64,000 nucleotides of DNA from Tritrichomonas musculus. Lineage: Eukaryota > Parabasalia > Tritrichomonadida > Tritrichomonadidae. The stretch is from positions 2,108,001 to 2,172,000 of the forward strand of contig JAPFFF010000023.1 in NCBI GenBank assembly GCA_039105265.1, given 5' to 3'. Position 1 is the first letter of the stretch; each line of letters opens with the position of its first letter. Of this stretch, positions 1 through 10,390 are shown in pieces. The translations under genes and the position numbers were made by a program. Below the pieces are notes generated by a model. The model had not been told where the DNA came from. It searched no databases and saw only the letters and a program-made list of their open reading frames with translations.

Positions 1-235
1 TTGAGAAATTTATAAATAATAATTCAGAAAGTGCGATTGATGGACTGGAATCATCAACTCTGAGAGCAAGAATTTGACATTCTTGAAAGTGCCACTTTAT
101 TTCATATGTGTCCAATGTTTTGCCTCTAGGAAATAGTATTAATCCTGATCTATCTTTATTATAAAGGATGCAACCAATTGGCTTTAAAAAATGATTTTCT
201 ACATCAATAATAACTGTTATAATCCAAATAATCAT
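1..235 (-). CDS. Partial BspA-type LRR-like protein fragment (runs off window)
   Basis: On the minus strand the frame is open from an ATG at 235-233 to the first base of the window, about 78 residues. It reads a GCILYNKDRSGLILFPRGK segment, the type of spacer (YNKD..LI.FP) seen between leucine-rich repeats in BspA-like surface proteins of trichomonads. No signal peptide is visible. The ATG may not be the true start, because BspA proteins usually have repeats upstream of such a spacer, so this may be the middle of a decayed or larger gene. The family call rests on a single short motif and is tentative. Confidence 0.4.
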   Translation of the reverse strand, partial: MIIWIITVIIDVENHFLKPIGCILYNKDRSGLILFPRGKTLDTYEIKWHFQECQILALRVDDSSPSIALSELLFINFS

Positions 236-573
236 GAAGTTATAATATTTTCAAATATTTTAATTGAATGAAAAAGAATTATAAGCATCAAGTGAAAGAA
301 ATTCATAATAAACAACCAAATTTGCATTTTCCCTTCAAAATTTTGAACATACTATTCGGTCCAACAAAATCGTGTTAGCAAACAGAAAAAATCCAAAGTT
401 TGATCTGATATATTAAATTCCATTTTTTTTTTTTTTCCCCCAAAAAATCAGGCACAAATTCATCAAAAAATCATCAAAAATTTGAAATTCAAACCAAAAA
501 GATCGGTTTTTAAAAATTTTTATTTAAATAAATTGATTGAAATCTCCAACTTTTTGAAAGCCATTAAATAAAA
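236..573. other. Intergenic, no gene seen
   Basis: A+T-rich spacer with a T tract at about 422-436. An ACTTTTTGAA-type motif lies at 548-560, about 15 bases before the GNAT start. Similar motifs lie close upstream of several other genes in the window. Confidence 0.5.
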
Positions 574-1137
574 ATGACAAATATCAAAATAGTTCCATTG
601 CCTAAAGAAAAATGGGAGGGATTTATAGTACATATAGACTATACAACAAATGAATACTACGATGTTTGTACAAATAAGCAAGAAAATGGCTTTTCTATAT
701 CAATTGAAAAAAAATCATTGCCTATACCAATCACTCATACATCCAAAGAGTATGATTTCCCAGATAGACTTTATTCGAAGTATTTCCCAGATGCTCAAGC
801 ATATGGAATTCTAGAAGAAGGCGAAAAACTTGTTGCTACAATTGAGATCTCACCTGAAGAATGGTCAAATCGTCTTCGAATAACAGAACTTTGGGTCGGC
901 GAGCAATTGCGTCGAAAAGGAATCGGCCACGCATTGATGGAAAAAGCGAAAGAACAAGCAAGGAAACAAAAAAGGCGAGCAATTATTTTGGAGACGCAAT
1001 CGTGCAACGCAAACGCAATTGGATTTTATCTGCATGAAGGCTTCACTCTTATTGGATTTGATACATGCTGCTATTCAAATCATGACATTGAACGTAAAGA
1101 AATTAGATTTGAAATGGGCTATTTTTTATCAGATTAA
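574..1137 (+). CDS. GNAT-family N-acetyltransferase
   Basis: The 187-residue protein has a C-terminal GNAT fold. The acetyl-CoA loop reads RRKGIGHALM (about residues 113-122) in the context ELWVGEQ-LRRKGIG, followed by the conserved NANAIGFYLHEGF segment (about residues 144-156). GNAT enzymes move an acetyl group from acetyl-CoA to an amine; the substrate cannot be read from the sequence. The overall pattern resembles bacterial (Firmicutes-type) GNATs of the streptothricin-acetyltransferase kind more than eukaryotic ones, so lateral transfer is likely but inferred. The ATG at 574 is the first in frame, and a short A-rich leader precedes it. The C-terminal part is richer in G+C than the flanks. 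Confidence 0.88.
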   Translation: MTNIKIVPLPKEKWEGFIVHIDYTTNEYYDVCTNKQENGFSISIEKKSLPIPITHTSKEYDFPDRLYSKYFPDAQAYGILEEGEKLVATIEISPEEWSNRLRITELWVGEQLRRKGIGHALMEKAKEQARKQKRRAIILETQSCNANAIGFYLHEGFTLIGFDTCCYSNHDIERKEIRFEMGYFLSD

Positions 1138-1197
1138 TAAAACAATTTTTTATTAACAAATTGTAACTTGAAGACATTTCACTTAATAATGGGTTAT

Positions 1198-1525
1198 TTA
1201 AAGTTTGAACACAAGTATTTGCCTGCAGACAGACCTCAGCCAATTTTTGCTAGCCGAGGCCAATATTATACTCTTTATTTAAAAAAAACTTAGAAGATTT
1301 TATATATTCCAAGAATATTTCCCAGTGTCTTTCTATAGCCGCTAGCGAGCTTCGTGCGAAGCAGACGGTTAGCCGAAACTCGGACGCTGGGAATTAGACA
1401 CTGGGAAAAATTTGGAGCATAAAATCTTCTAAGTAATTTAAAATGAAAAACTCATATTTTTGAAAACTGCTTGCAAAATTGACTGAGATTTGTCTGCAGG
1501 AAAATATGATTACTCTTAAAGTTTG
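1198..1525. mobile_element. MITE-like inverted-repeat element with 10-bp flanking direct repeats
   Basis: The direct repeat TTAAAGTTTG occurs at 1198-1207 and 1516-1525. Between them (1208-1515) lies a sequence with imperfect terminal inverted repeats about 42-50 bp long sharing the core CCTGCAGAC. An inner inverted repeat of about 38 bp pairs 1289-1331 with 1397-1434. The centre is unusually G+C rich (about 1338-1392). No ORF is present. The size, the inverted repeats and the flanking duplication fit a small non-autonomous DNA transposon; 9-10 bp target duplications are typical of Mutator-like elements, but the family is inferred. Confidence 0.6.
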
Positions 1526-1742
1526 TCTAATATTTGGATAGTAAGGCGATATGAAGTAAATTTAAAATGAAAAACTCAATTTTTTTCAAATTCACTTTTT
1601 ATTAAAATGACCTGTCAGATGACATAGATGACTCTTTTATTTCACTTCTCTATCATATTAATTGACAAACTATAAATTGTCTTTTTCTTTAATTTTGAAA
1701 TATTGCTAGCTAATCAATGATGCTTTAAGAATTTAAAATAAT

Positions 1743-3411
1743 TTAAAGAGCACTAATAATCATATCAATTGCTTTAGCTCCATTTATGATCAATGGTGCT
1801 AATGAACCAAAAATTTCTTCGAATGGATCCTTCTTTTCCTCTGGTTCAACTTGCTTGATGGATTCTTTAAAACTTTCAACAGTTTTACAGAATGTTTCTC
1901 TTAACACTTCTATTTGCTCTTCATTTCTTTGTTGTCCACTTTTCACCATTTCAATCATTTGCATTAATTGTTCTCCCAATATGTGATAATCTTTTGGTTG
2001 ATTTTGACTTTTCTCAGTATCTTCTTTTAATTTTTCCTCCATTTATTTATTGTGTTCTTCACTGCTTGAATTTGGATGTTCTAATTGTTCAACTTTTTTA
2101 CGGAGATCAGAAGTTGTCCTTTCATCTTCTTCAGTTCTTTGTTTTAATGTTATGATCTCTTGTTTTTGTTCATGACATTTTTTCTCACTTGCTTCTTTTT
2201 TGGATTCAGCTTCAAGAAGTTTAATTTTTTCAATGATTGATTTGTATTCTTCTTCAATGATATAATATGTCTTCTTCTCTAGAGAAATTTTATATTGTCC
2301 AAAACTTTCAATCTTGTTCATGAATTTGAAAATACTTTGATAACATCGCATCTTGTTGTTTTCTTCATCAATCATTGCTCGATGTGGAATATTTTGCTCA
2401 ATCAATAAAGATAAATCGTTAGGTGTTTTAATACTTTTGATTTTTGAAAGAATAATTTCAAAAGAATGTTTCCATTCATTTAATTCATCATTATTGATTC
2501 CTGTTTTTCGATATATCGTTCGACATTTATTAATTATTTCTTTCATGATATCTTCAACATTCCCATAATTCATTGATACTTTATATATTTTATTTATTGT
2601 TTCGAACTTAATATTATTTTATGAGATAAATTTGAAACAGACGAATTTTGAATACTTTTCAACAAACGTTTTCTATCATCGAATTTATAATAACTTCCAA
2701 CGTTATTTATTGTTGCTCTTGGGAAAGCAAACACTTTTTCTTTTTTATTTTTTGAAAAGAATTTTATCCATTTCCTTAATAATTTAATTGGATGGCCATC
2801 AATTAATCTTAATAGTATCTCATTTGTTAAATTAGCATCTCCATGAGAAATCACAAGTGACATTGCCTTTTGTAATTTTTTTCATCAGGAATCATTTGAA
2901 CAATTCTTTCAAGATTTTTTGAGACATCATGTGCTCTTCCAGACTGGATTAATGTTTGTTCTGCTGATATAATAAATATTCTTTTGATATTGAATTTTGA
3001 ATCAAATAATTGATTTATTGCAAATGAATTGATATTATCTTGATTAATTCCTCGAGTATCATCAAAGCCAGGTGCATCACAAATCAATAATTGATTTTCT
3101 TCATCAGAATATATATTTGGTATTGATGTTTTTGATTCTATTTCATGCCCCATTTCAAATTCTTCACCCTCGCATGTGAAATATATTAGTCCATTTGAGC
3201 TGATATTTGCATTATCTAATGCACTTTTTCCAACTCCTGTTGATCCCAATAATACAACATGGGCATATTTTGGATTTTTTTCAAATAATTTTCGAATATT
3301 TTTATTTGTTATTTGAATGTCATTTGTCAATTCTTTGATATCTTTGATATCATCTCTATTATGACATTCTTGTTCTTCATCATCATAATCTTCTTGATCA
3401 CTAGACTGCAT
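1743..3411 (-). pseudogene. AIG1-like (IAN/GIMAP-type) GTPase, decayed copy 1
   Basis: Read on the minus strand, this locus starts at the ATG ending at 3411. It has the P-loop GSTGVGKS, then a Walker B/G3 segment CDAPGFDDTRG, then a coiled-coil C-terminal part. The coding sequence is split. A frameshift near 2855 separates the GTPase core from the SHGDANL segment, a second near 2594 precedes the INKIYKVSMNYG segment, and a TAA at 2043-2045 interrupts the coiled coil, with an ATG following directly in the same frame. Compared with the copy at 4683-6198, about six residues are also missing just after the P-loop. The two copies align along their whole length. AIG1-like GTPases are expanded in trichomonads and Entamoeba; the cellular role of this copy is unknown. 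Confidence 0.78.
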
Positions 3412-3759
3412 TAGGCATTATTCGAAAATGACTTGTTGCAATATTTTAAAAATAAGTTATTTGATTATAAATTTTCAAAATTTGTCACAAAATTAAATCA
3501 AACAGATAATTACAATTATTTTCGACATATTTTTCTAATATTTTTTTTTTTCATTTGAGAAAACATTATGACATTTCTTTTAGAATCTTTAAAACTTATA
3601 ATATTTTTATTGAGTAACTGATTTCGTTCATTTCAACATTAATAATTTAAATTGAATCCAGCTTGTCCATAGTAAGTGAATTTTTATATGAAATTTTAGA
3701 AATGTAAAAATTAAAAAATAGAATTATGAACACAAAAACAAATGAAAAAATTCATTATT

Positions 3760-3966
3760 TTATAAGTTTAAATAAAGATGGTAAAAAGGATAAAATGGTC
3801 CCAAAAGTTTCTTAATTTTTTCATCATAATGAGGGTCATTTTTATCAATATTTGATGAATCAACAGTATGAGTTAGAAATGTGAAGAAATCTGCTTGATT
3901 TTCATTAGTATTGCATAGATCTTGAATATCTCCATCATTTTGAACATTATTTGAGTTTATTGACAT
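3760..3966 (-). CDS. Small hypothetical protein with AIG1-like tail
   Basis: The 68-residue frame has an ATG at 3966. It is acidic and polar (NENQADFFTF, DKNDPHYDEK) and ends GPFYPFYHLYLNL. That ending resembles the C-terminal SPFYHLFRKKK of the AIG1-like copy ending at 6198, so this may be a leftover C-terminal exon-like fragment of another AIG1 copy, or a chance ORF. It lies between the two AIG1 relics. No function can be assigned. Confidence 0.3.
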   Translation of the reverse strand: MSINSNNVQNDGDIQDLCNTNENQADFFTFLTHTVDSSNIDKNDPHYDEKIKKLLGPFYPFYHLYLNL

Positions 3967-4682
3967 TGATTACTGAATTAAAATGATATCATCAAATCAT
4001 ATGACATATTTATTAAATTTTTTAAAATTTTGTCACATAATTCTATCAAATAATTTGGCATAAAATATTCAAAAAGGAACCGGCATGATTTTATACCAAA
4101 TATATATTCAACTAATGCTGGAAAATGTATTTATTCATTGTATAATTTTTTACATAATGAAAAAAAAAATTTTTATATGAAGTATATATAAATTTTCAAA
4201 ATTTTAAATAATTAATTTGCTTTTTAAAAAATTGAATGAAATCGTCTTATTATTGTTTGAATTTATGATGAAATGAAATACAGAAAAACATATTACCATT
4301 TTATATTATTTTATATTATTTTATGCTCTTTTTTTAAACCATCAATCAAAATTAACAATTTCTTAGATTCTTTACAGATTTTCAATGATCAAAAAAATTA
4401 TTATATTAATTGCAAAGTTGTTTATAATTTTTTAGTTAAAAATGTTTTGCAATGAGCATTCTCATGCTTTCTATTTGGTATTTTTTAAAAATTAAGGTGT
4501 CTTATTTTTTTATTAAATTATTTGTGAAATGTCTTCTTATTAATTCAAATTTTTTTAATAAGATTTTTCAAAAAATTATGTGATATCATAAAAAAACATC
4601 CTTCACCAATGAAGAAGTTTAAGAATAAGACAAATGTGAAAAAGATCAAGAAAATGACCAATAATATTCATTATACTAATAA
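3967..4682. other. Gap between AIG1 copies; decayed 5' part of copy 2
   Basis: No intact gene is present. From 4609 a plus-strand frame reads KKMTNNIHYTNKFILK, which aligns with KELTNDIQITNKNIRK of the minus-strand AIG1 copy. The 5' coding part of the plus copy is therefore present but out of frame with its GTPase core. The rest is A+T-rich sequence with no clear structure. Confidence 0.45.
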
Positions 4683-6198
4683 GTTCATTTTGAAGATTTT
4701 ATCTCAAAATCAAAAAATAATACAAGAGTTATTTTGATTGGGAGCACTGGTGTTGGTAAAAGCTCAATAACCAATGCAATTATTGGAAATGAACTTCTAA
4801 TTGAAGAAGATGATTTTGGAATATTTTTAAATACAAAAGAAACAAAATTCAGCATGGGTAAAATAATGAAATCAACAACAACAATTCCAAATATGTATGT
4901 CGATGAAAAACTTCATTTATTAATATGTGATGCTCCAGGCTTTCTTGATAATCGAGGTCCAAAGCAAGAAACTTTAAATTCTTTTTCAATTGATCAACTC
5001 TTTAATTCGGAATGCAAAATCAAAATTATTTTGGTAATTTCTCAAAGTGAAGCATCAATTTCACAGAGGCGAGGGGCCAAAGTGATTGAAAATATTGAAA
5101 GAATTTTGAATATTATTCCAAATGAGAAAGAACTTGAACAAGGTTTATGCATGATTATATCGAACTCTGAATTTCAAACACCAAGAGAAATCCTTTCTGA
5201 ATTGATCAAAGGAAATCCAAATCAAAATTTAATTAAATGGTGCAACTTTTTCATCAATCATGAAAATGAGCGATTATTCAATTTCCCTAGAGCGTCATAT
5301 GATGAAATTGGTAAAAATTATATTTTCGATGATCGTAATCGTTTATTAAGATTTCTCCGAACATCCCCTATTATTAATCCAACACATCAAGTTGTTTTAA
5401 GTGTTGAAAGTCAATTACAAATCATCAAAGTTGCAAATTATTATGGATCAATTGAAATCCTTCTGAAGAAATTCATCAAAGCCTGCCGTAAAAAATACAG
5501 ATTAGAAAGTTTTAAAGATTGGATTGAGTGGAGTAAATCCTTCCATCAAATTCATCAAAACTTATCCAATATTAAAAGTCCAAGAGATTTAGGAAGAATA
5601 ATTGATAATTATATCAAACACTCAAAGGTTGTTGATAAGAGAATCTGTAAAATATATCGATATGATTGCATTTTCAAGTTCATGAATCACATAGAAGGAT
5701 TTGAAAAAGTGCATGAGAACAACATTGAAGAACAATCTAGAAAGGTCTTCAGTGATGAAATTAATATCATCGAACAAACGATTTGCTTGAAGAAATCACG
5801 AATTTATATTTATGAAAAAGAAAAAGAATACCAAAAGAAAAAAGAAGTATTTCCTGTTTTGATCGATGAGGTTTCAAAAAGCAGAGAATATGTTAATCAA
5901 TTTCGATATCGTGTTAATTCATTGACCAGAGAATTTAACGCAGGACAAGCAAATAGAAGTAAAGGATAACGAGATCAATGCACAATTAAATGAAATTAAC
6001 TTAATGTCGAGTAGATTTGAAGAACAAAAGAGAAGAAACAGGAGAGAAATAAACAGATTAACAAATGAACATGAAAATCAAAAGTATAGATTTTCCCAAG
6101 AGATCGAAGAAGCTAAAGAGCAATTAAAAGTTCAAGAAATGTCCAATATTCTTGGAATAGTTTCGCCATTTTATCATCTTTTTCGTAAAAAAAAATAA
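4683..6198 (+). pseudogene. AIG1-like (IAN/GIMAP-type) GTPase, decayed copy 2
   Basis: The GTPase core is open from 4683 without an ATG. The expected first strand and P-loop read TRVILIGSTGVGKSS, followed by G3 CDAPGFLDNRG (about 4930-4960). A long helical region with coiled coil follows to 5969. Near 5940 the frame shifts: the coiled coil continues from 5941 as QDKQIEVKDNEIN and ends at 6198 with SPFYHLFRKKK. The N-terminal segment (about 4609-4710) lies in yet another frame. There are therefore at least two frame breaks and no in-frame start. The copy is divergently oriented and full-length homologous to the minus-strand copy at 1743-3411. If the central frame were expressed it would give a GTPase domain, but decay is the simpler reading. 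Confidence 0.75.
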
Positions 6199-6329
6199 CG
6201 TTAAAAATATAGAAAGTCAATATATAAAATGAAAATCAATGAAATTATTTATGTTTTCATTTAAAATGTTTTTTTCTATTCTTTAATTTTATAGATGTAT
6301 ATTTACCATAAAAATGAATGAATGCTTTT

Positions 6330-6633
6330 ATTTTGGTTAGAAATTCATCTTTCTCCTTTTTTGTTAAGTTATTTTGGTTAGAAATTCATCTTTTTCATTC
6401 TTAATATACATTATGAAAGCATATTGTTGTTGCAATTCTCATACTTTGATTTTTCGTAATATATTAAGATTTTTATTCAAAAAATTCGTGAAATGTTCTA
6501 TTTTTTTTTTTTTTTAATTTAGCCAAAAATCAATATAATTCACTTACTCATAACTCAAACAATTAAATTATTATAAAAAAGATAATATCGTTACAAAATC
6601 AATATAATTCACTTACTCATAACTCAAACAATT
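6330..6633. repeat. Two short direct-repeat pairs in the spacer
   Basis: A 23-bp sequence (ATTTTGGTTAGAAATTCATC...) occurs at 6330-6352 and 6371-6393. A 39-bp sequence beginning AAAATCAATATAATTCACTT occurs at 6526-6564 and 6595-6633. Both look like recent local tandem duplications, 41 and 69 bp apart. They lie just downstream of the ADP-ribosylglycohydrolase gene. No gene is seen in 6199-6669. Confidence 0.7.
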
Positions 6634-6669
6634 TATATCTGCATATTTCGCAAGAAAAAAATGTTTATT

Positions 6670-8622
6670 TTAAATGTAAGGCGAAGGTGGCATTTCAATT
6701 CCCATCAAATTCATGAAAGGCTTCATCTCTCTGAACATCCATTGTCCGACGAACATCAAATCGATATATTCAGCAGGAATTCCCTTAAATCCAAATTTAG
6801 CGCCAAGCAGGGCTCCAACAACCGCTCCATTTGTATCAGAATCGCCTCCTTCACGCATCACTTTTTGAATTCCCTCTTCGATAGAGTTGCAGTATCTTAG
6901 TGCCCAGACTGCGCTTCCGAAAGCCTTTAGACAGTAACCAATTTTCTTAACTTCTGACAATTTCAAATCTTCGACAGTTTTACAATTAGAATAGTAACTA
7001 ACATCACCTTCATATTGATCAATATCCTTAACAAATTTCTTTGCAAATTGCAAAACTTCATCAATGTTTGGTTCTTCGTTTCCGCCAATTCCGCTGTTCC
7101 ATCGAATGTAACGTGCAATTAAAAGTGCTGCTGCAACAGAAGAATAAACGCATCTTGGATCAGCATGTGTAACTCTTGCGTATTTAGCAGCTTGTGTCGC
7201 GACAATTTCATCATCCCAAAAAGCGAAACAACCTGATGAAGCAATTCTCATTACGGAACCATTTGGAGCCACTCTTTTGCCTCCTTTAATCCAGACATCT
7301 CTTGATGCAAAAATAGGATCTGAATGATACTTCCTGTGATTGACAACGGCAAATGTTGTTGCACCACAACCGAGGCCTCCTGGATGCTTGTGTTCAGCAT
7401 GACCGTTTTGGATCCATTCGACCAAATTTTCGCCGAAAAGACAAGGATCAATTTTAACTTTTTTGTAAGTAAAGGCATTAGACAAGCATGAAGAAGAGCT
7501 GCCTTCATCATTATCATCATCATCAGAGAGGATGTCTTGTGACATGCCTTCTTGAAGATTCGACTCAACAATCGTTCGCATAATCAAGATGTTTTGTGAC
7601 GTGTCATCGGTTGGAGTTCCTCTAACAAACCGCTCATTATGGCGGTTACAGCGAGGATGTGACCACGTAATATTCGCCTTCCCTAAAAGTAACGGTTTGG
7701 CCATGCAATCATTGATGAATTCAACACCAACACCAATCATGTCTAGAACAGCGGAGGCCATAATTGAGCCGACAATTGCGTCCGCTGCTTTTTGAAGATC
7801 AGTTCCTTCTGGCGGTTGAACGATAGGATGGTCAATTTCAATGGTCTCTGTTAGGTCAATTTCAGGGACACCCCAGGGCCCATAAAGAAGCCGTTGTAAT
7901 GATTGATACTTTGGATTAAAATCGATAAATTTACTCACATCTTTTCCAGCTTGATTTGAGCTGTTGGGATCAGTAACGTAAAAGTTGTCTAGTAATTTTG
8001 AGTCCCCTGTAATGCATTGCCTGTAATCTTGGCAAAAATCGAAAATTATAATTTTCAAGTTTGATTGATCGCTGATGGAATCGCAATTAAGTCGACAGGA
8101 AGAAATTTGTAGTATTGATAGGGATTTGTGATTGGTAATGTCTGATAAGTTTAGTTTAGTGCTCGATGAACAAATTAAACATTCAAGATTTGGTGAATCG
8201 CGTAAGATTTGATTGACATCTACTTTTGAAATGGCAGAAAGGTCGAGAAAAACAGCGTTTGGTAGTGATTCGAGTTGTAATTGATGACTGTATGGTACTG
8301 ATAAATATTGTATGTGCGAAATGCCTTTTATTTTGGTGAGGCTTTTATTAAATCCTGCATCAACAGTAACTAATGAAGGACATTGATCAAATGTAACATC
8401 ACAAAGGTTTCCATTGTCAAGAAGATCAACTACTTGCAGTTTGGGCATGTTGGTAAGTGTAACACTTTTCAAATTATAGCACTTTGATATACGAATTCGT
8501 AATAAATTGGGATAATTGTCTAAAGAGACATTTTTAACACCACTGGAGAGCAAATCTATTGATTCATAATCTTTGTTATCTGGGAAATTAACAGAGTCTT
8601 GATATGCTAATGATAAATACAT
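6670..8622 (-). CDS. Leucine-rich repeat / ADP-ribosylglycohydrolase fusion protein
   Basis: The protein has 650 residues. Residues about 20-200 form irregular leucine-rich repeats (NYPNLLRIRISKCYNLKSV, MPKLQVVDL, CPSLVTVDAG). Residues about 275-640 are an ADP-ribosylglycohydrolase (ARH/DraG) domain. The metal-binding TDDT motif is at 338-341, PNGSVMRI at 453-460, and the second metal site GGDSDTNGA at 592-600. Such enzymes remove ADP-ribose from proteins or related substrates using Mg2+. All key acidic residues are present, so it should be active. The ATG at 8622 is the first in frame, and an A/T-rich leader with TTTAAACTTTTTC lies just upstream. No signal peptide is visible, so it is probably cytosolic. 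The LRR part may select the substrate, which is inference. Confidence 0.9.
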   Translation of the reverse strand: MYLSLAYQDSVNFPDNKDYESIDLLSSGVKNVSLDNYPNLLRIRISKCYNLKSVTLTNMPKLQVVDLLDNGNLCDVTFDQCPSLVTVDAGFNKSLTKIKGISHIQYLSVPYSHQLQLESLPNAVFLDLSAISKVDVNQILRDSPNLECLICSSSTKLNLSDITNHKSLSILQISSCRLNCDSISDQSNLKIIIFDFCQDYRQCITGDSKLLDNFYVTDPNSSNQAGKDVSKFIDFNPKYQSLQRLLYGPWGVPEIDLTETIEIDHPIVQPPEGTDLQKAADAIVGSIMASAVLDMIGVGVEFINDCMAKPLLLGKANITWSHPRCNRHNERFVRGTPTDDTSQNILIMRTIVESNLQEGMSQDILSDDDDNDEGSSSSCLSNAFTYKKVKIDPCLFGENLVEWIQNGHAEHKHPGGLGCGATTFAVVNHRKYHSDPIFASRDVWIKGGKRVAPNGSVMRIASSGCFAFWDDEIVATQAAKYARVTHADPRCVYSSVAAALLIARYIRWNSGIGGNEEPNIDEVLQFAKKFVKDIDQYEGDVSYYSNCKTVEDLKLSEVKKIGYCLKAFGSAVWALRYCNSIEEGIQKVMREGGDSDTNGAVVGALLGAKFGFKGIPAEYIDLMFVGQWMFREMKPFMNLMGIEMPPSPYI

Positions 8623-9272
8623 TTTAAAATTTTTCTTATGAAAAAGTTTAAAAATTTTAATTGATATGCAATATTATCTTTATCATAAAATATTTTATGG
8701 AGTTCGAACTTCATAAATTTTAACTCTTCCCTCCTGTATTTAACAAATATTTGGCAAAATGATAGATTAATTTGTTCTATGATTGTAATTTGCAATTATT
8801 CTTGGCAAAAACTCTAAAAATGTCATATTAAAATGAGAGATTGCTATTCTTCAGGGAATTCTTTAAATTAAAAAAGTAACAAAGCTTATACCAATTTCCA
8901 GAATAACAAGTATAATTATAATTAAGGATATTTTGACATTGGAGACTTTCTACCTGATATTCCAAATCTTATTCACCAGCATATCTATAGGCAGATATTT
9001 GTTTCATTATTGATAATCGTAATAATTATAACAATATTAAGATTTAATATTAGAGGAATCTTTTTATAAGTATATTTTTTATGTTTATTAAAAATATATT
9101 ATAATTTTTTGAAATTTGTTATTTTTTATATAAAATTGCCAAGATATTATTATTAATAAAAATTGTTTATAAACAATCTTCCAATTTTAATGATTGAACT
9201 TATCAATAGATTTAAAGAGGTATGTAGAACAAAAAAAAATAGGTTTTAGGTGTAAATCATTTGCATATTTAA
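8623..9272. other. Intergenic, no gene seen
   Basis: A+T-rich DNA with only short ORFs (for example 8607-8795 minus) that show no family features and poor composition for coding. Confidence 0.5.
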
Positions 9273-9619
9273 TTAAATTTCTAATTCAAATTCATCATAA
9301 AAAGTGCCATTTATGTTTTCAATAAATGATTTTATGGTTTCTTTACTGTTATCGATTGATATTTTACCAAAAAAATTGGGTATGGAGGCGTGTATATAAT
9401 TTTCTTCATAATAATAAAGATCAATTTAATTTATAAAGGAAAGTTTTTAATTTCATTAACATTCAATAATTGTCTTAATATGTAAATTTCAATTAGTGTA
9501 TTGGTCTTAAAAGTTATTTTATCTTCATTCATTAATTCATCATAATGGAAATCTGGTTGATTCTTTAAATTCAAAACAAAAAGTCTAAAAAAAAAATATA
9601 TATATTTGTTGTGAATCAA
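9273..9619 (-). pseudogene. Possible relic of an unknown protein gene
   Basis: On the minus strand, a 62-residue frame (9619-9431, with FVLNLKNQPDFHYDELMNED) is followed in another frame by protein-like sequence (about 9418-9273) reading HASIPNFFGKISIDNSKETI and ending in a stop at 9275-9273. The polar, evenly spread composition suggests one decayed coding sequence with a frameshift near 9425. No family is recognised. Confidence 0.3.
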
Positions 9620-9759
9620 ACTTAGATCTAAATTTATATTGATGATTGCATGAAATAATTAATTAATTTTAGCCATTAACATCATTTTAGAAATGTACAA
9701 AAAAACTAGATTCATCATTTTCATTATGAAAAAATAAATTAAAATTGATAAAAAAAATC

Positions 9760-10152
9760 TTATTTTGGAAGTGTGAATATTCTATCCATTAACTGACATT
9801 TCTCAGCAGATGCTGCTCCTGGCTTGGAAATTTGATATTTTCCTACAAATTATTCCCATTCAGCTTGCCTTTCCATGTGTGAAAGTTTTTCGAAAGCAGA
9901 ATCCCACTCAAAATCAAGTGAAGTTTCAACAATCATGAACAGGTGATTTCCAAGGAGATAAATTTCCATAGAAAGAATTCCGACGGCTTTAATTCCGGCT
10001 GGTATTTCTGGCCAATTATGTTCTGGTGAATGCCAATGCTTGTATTTTTCAATAAGCTTTGGATCATCGACTAAATCAAGTAACTGACAGTATCGTTTGA
10101 ATTGTTGCTTGTGTGGCTCCTAATGGTAACCTGTTTTTCTACTCTCTGTCAT
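9760..10152 (-). pseudogene. L-rhamnose mutarotase-like gene with two in-frame stops
   Basis: The minus-strand frame from the ATG at 10152-10150 to TAA at 9762-9760 is 131 codons long and carries two internal stops, TAG at codon 11 and TAA at codon 101. The translation otherwise follows the L-rhamnose mutarotase family (RhaM/RhaU, PF05336) end to end: KRYCQLLDLVDDPKLIEKY, the HWHSPEHNWPEIPAGI segment, MEIYLLGNHLFMIVET, AEWE, and a C-terminal KPGAASAEKCQLMDRIF. These enzymes interconvert the alpha and beta anomers of L-rhamnose. The sequence resembles Bacteroidales homologues, which suggests lateral acquisition followed by loss. The frame is otherwise unshifted, so the loss looks recent. Confidence 0.82.
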
Positions 10153-10185
10153 TGTGAATTACAAAATTTTTAAACTTTTTGAATA

Positions 10186-10390
10186 TTTTACAATAAAACA
10201 GAACAGTTTTGTACTTTCTCTCAAAAAATTTTCAGCTAAATATCAGAAATTTTGAAATGCTGAAAATTTTTTGAGAGAAAGCTCATATTTTAAGCTTGAG
10301 AGAAAGTGTAAAGCTAAAATGTTTAATTGAACTGTTTTATTGTAAAATGCTGAAAAAATTTCAGCATTTCAAAATTTCTGATATTTAGCT
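10186..10390. repeat. Nested inverted repeat (palindromic element)
   Basis: TTTTACAATAAAACAG at about 10186-10201 pairs with its reverse complement at about 10330-10346. AGCTAAATATCAGAAATTTT at 10234-10253 and the bases after it pair with about 10354-10390. A further CTTTCTCTC/GAGAGAAAG pairing flanks the centre. The region could fold into a long hairpin and looks like a rearranged MITE. No coding sequence is present. The remainder of 10391-10589 shows nothing. Confidence 0.6.

Noticed and set aside
7251-7571. 106-residue minus-strand ORF and other ORFs inside the ADP-ribosylglycohydrolase gene
   Set aside because: They are shadow frames of a well-supported gene.
2043-10152. Reassigned stop codons (TAA/TAG read as Gln), suggested by in-frame stops at plausible Gln positions in the AIG1 copy, the mutarotase and the satellite
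   Set aside because: Long intact genes here (650-1117 codons) have no internal TAA/TAG and end at TAA at the expected family C-termini. The genes with stops also carry frameshifts or lack other signs of function. The standard code fits.
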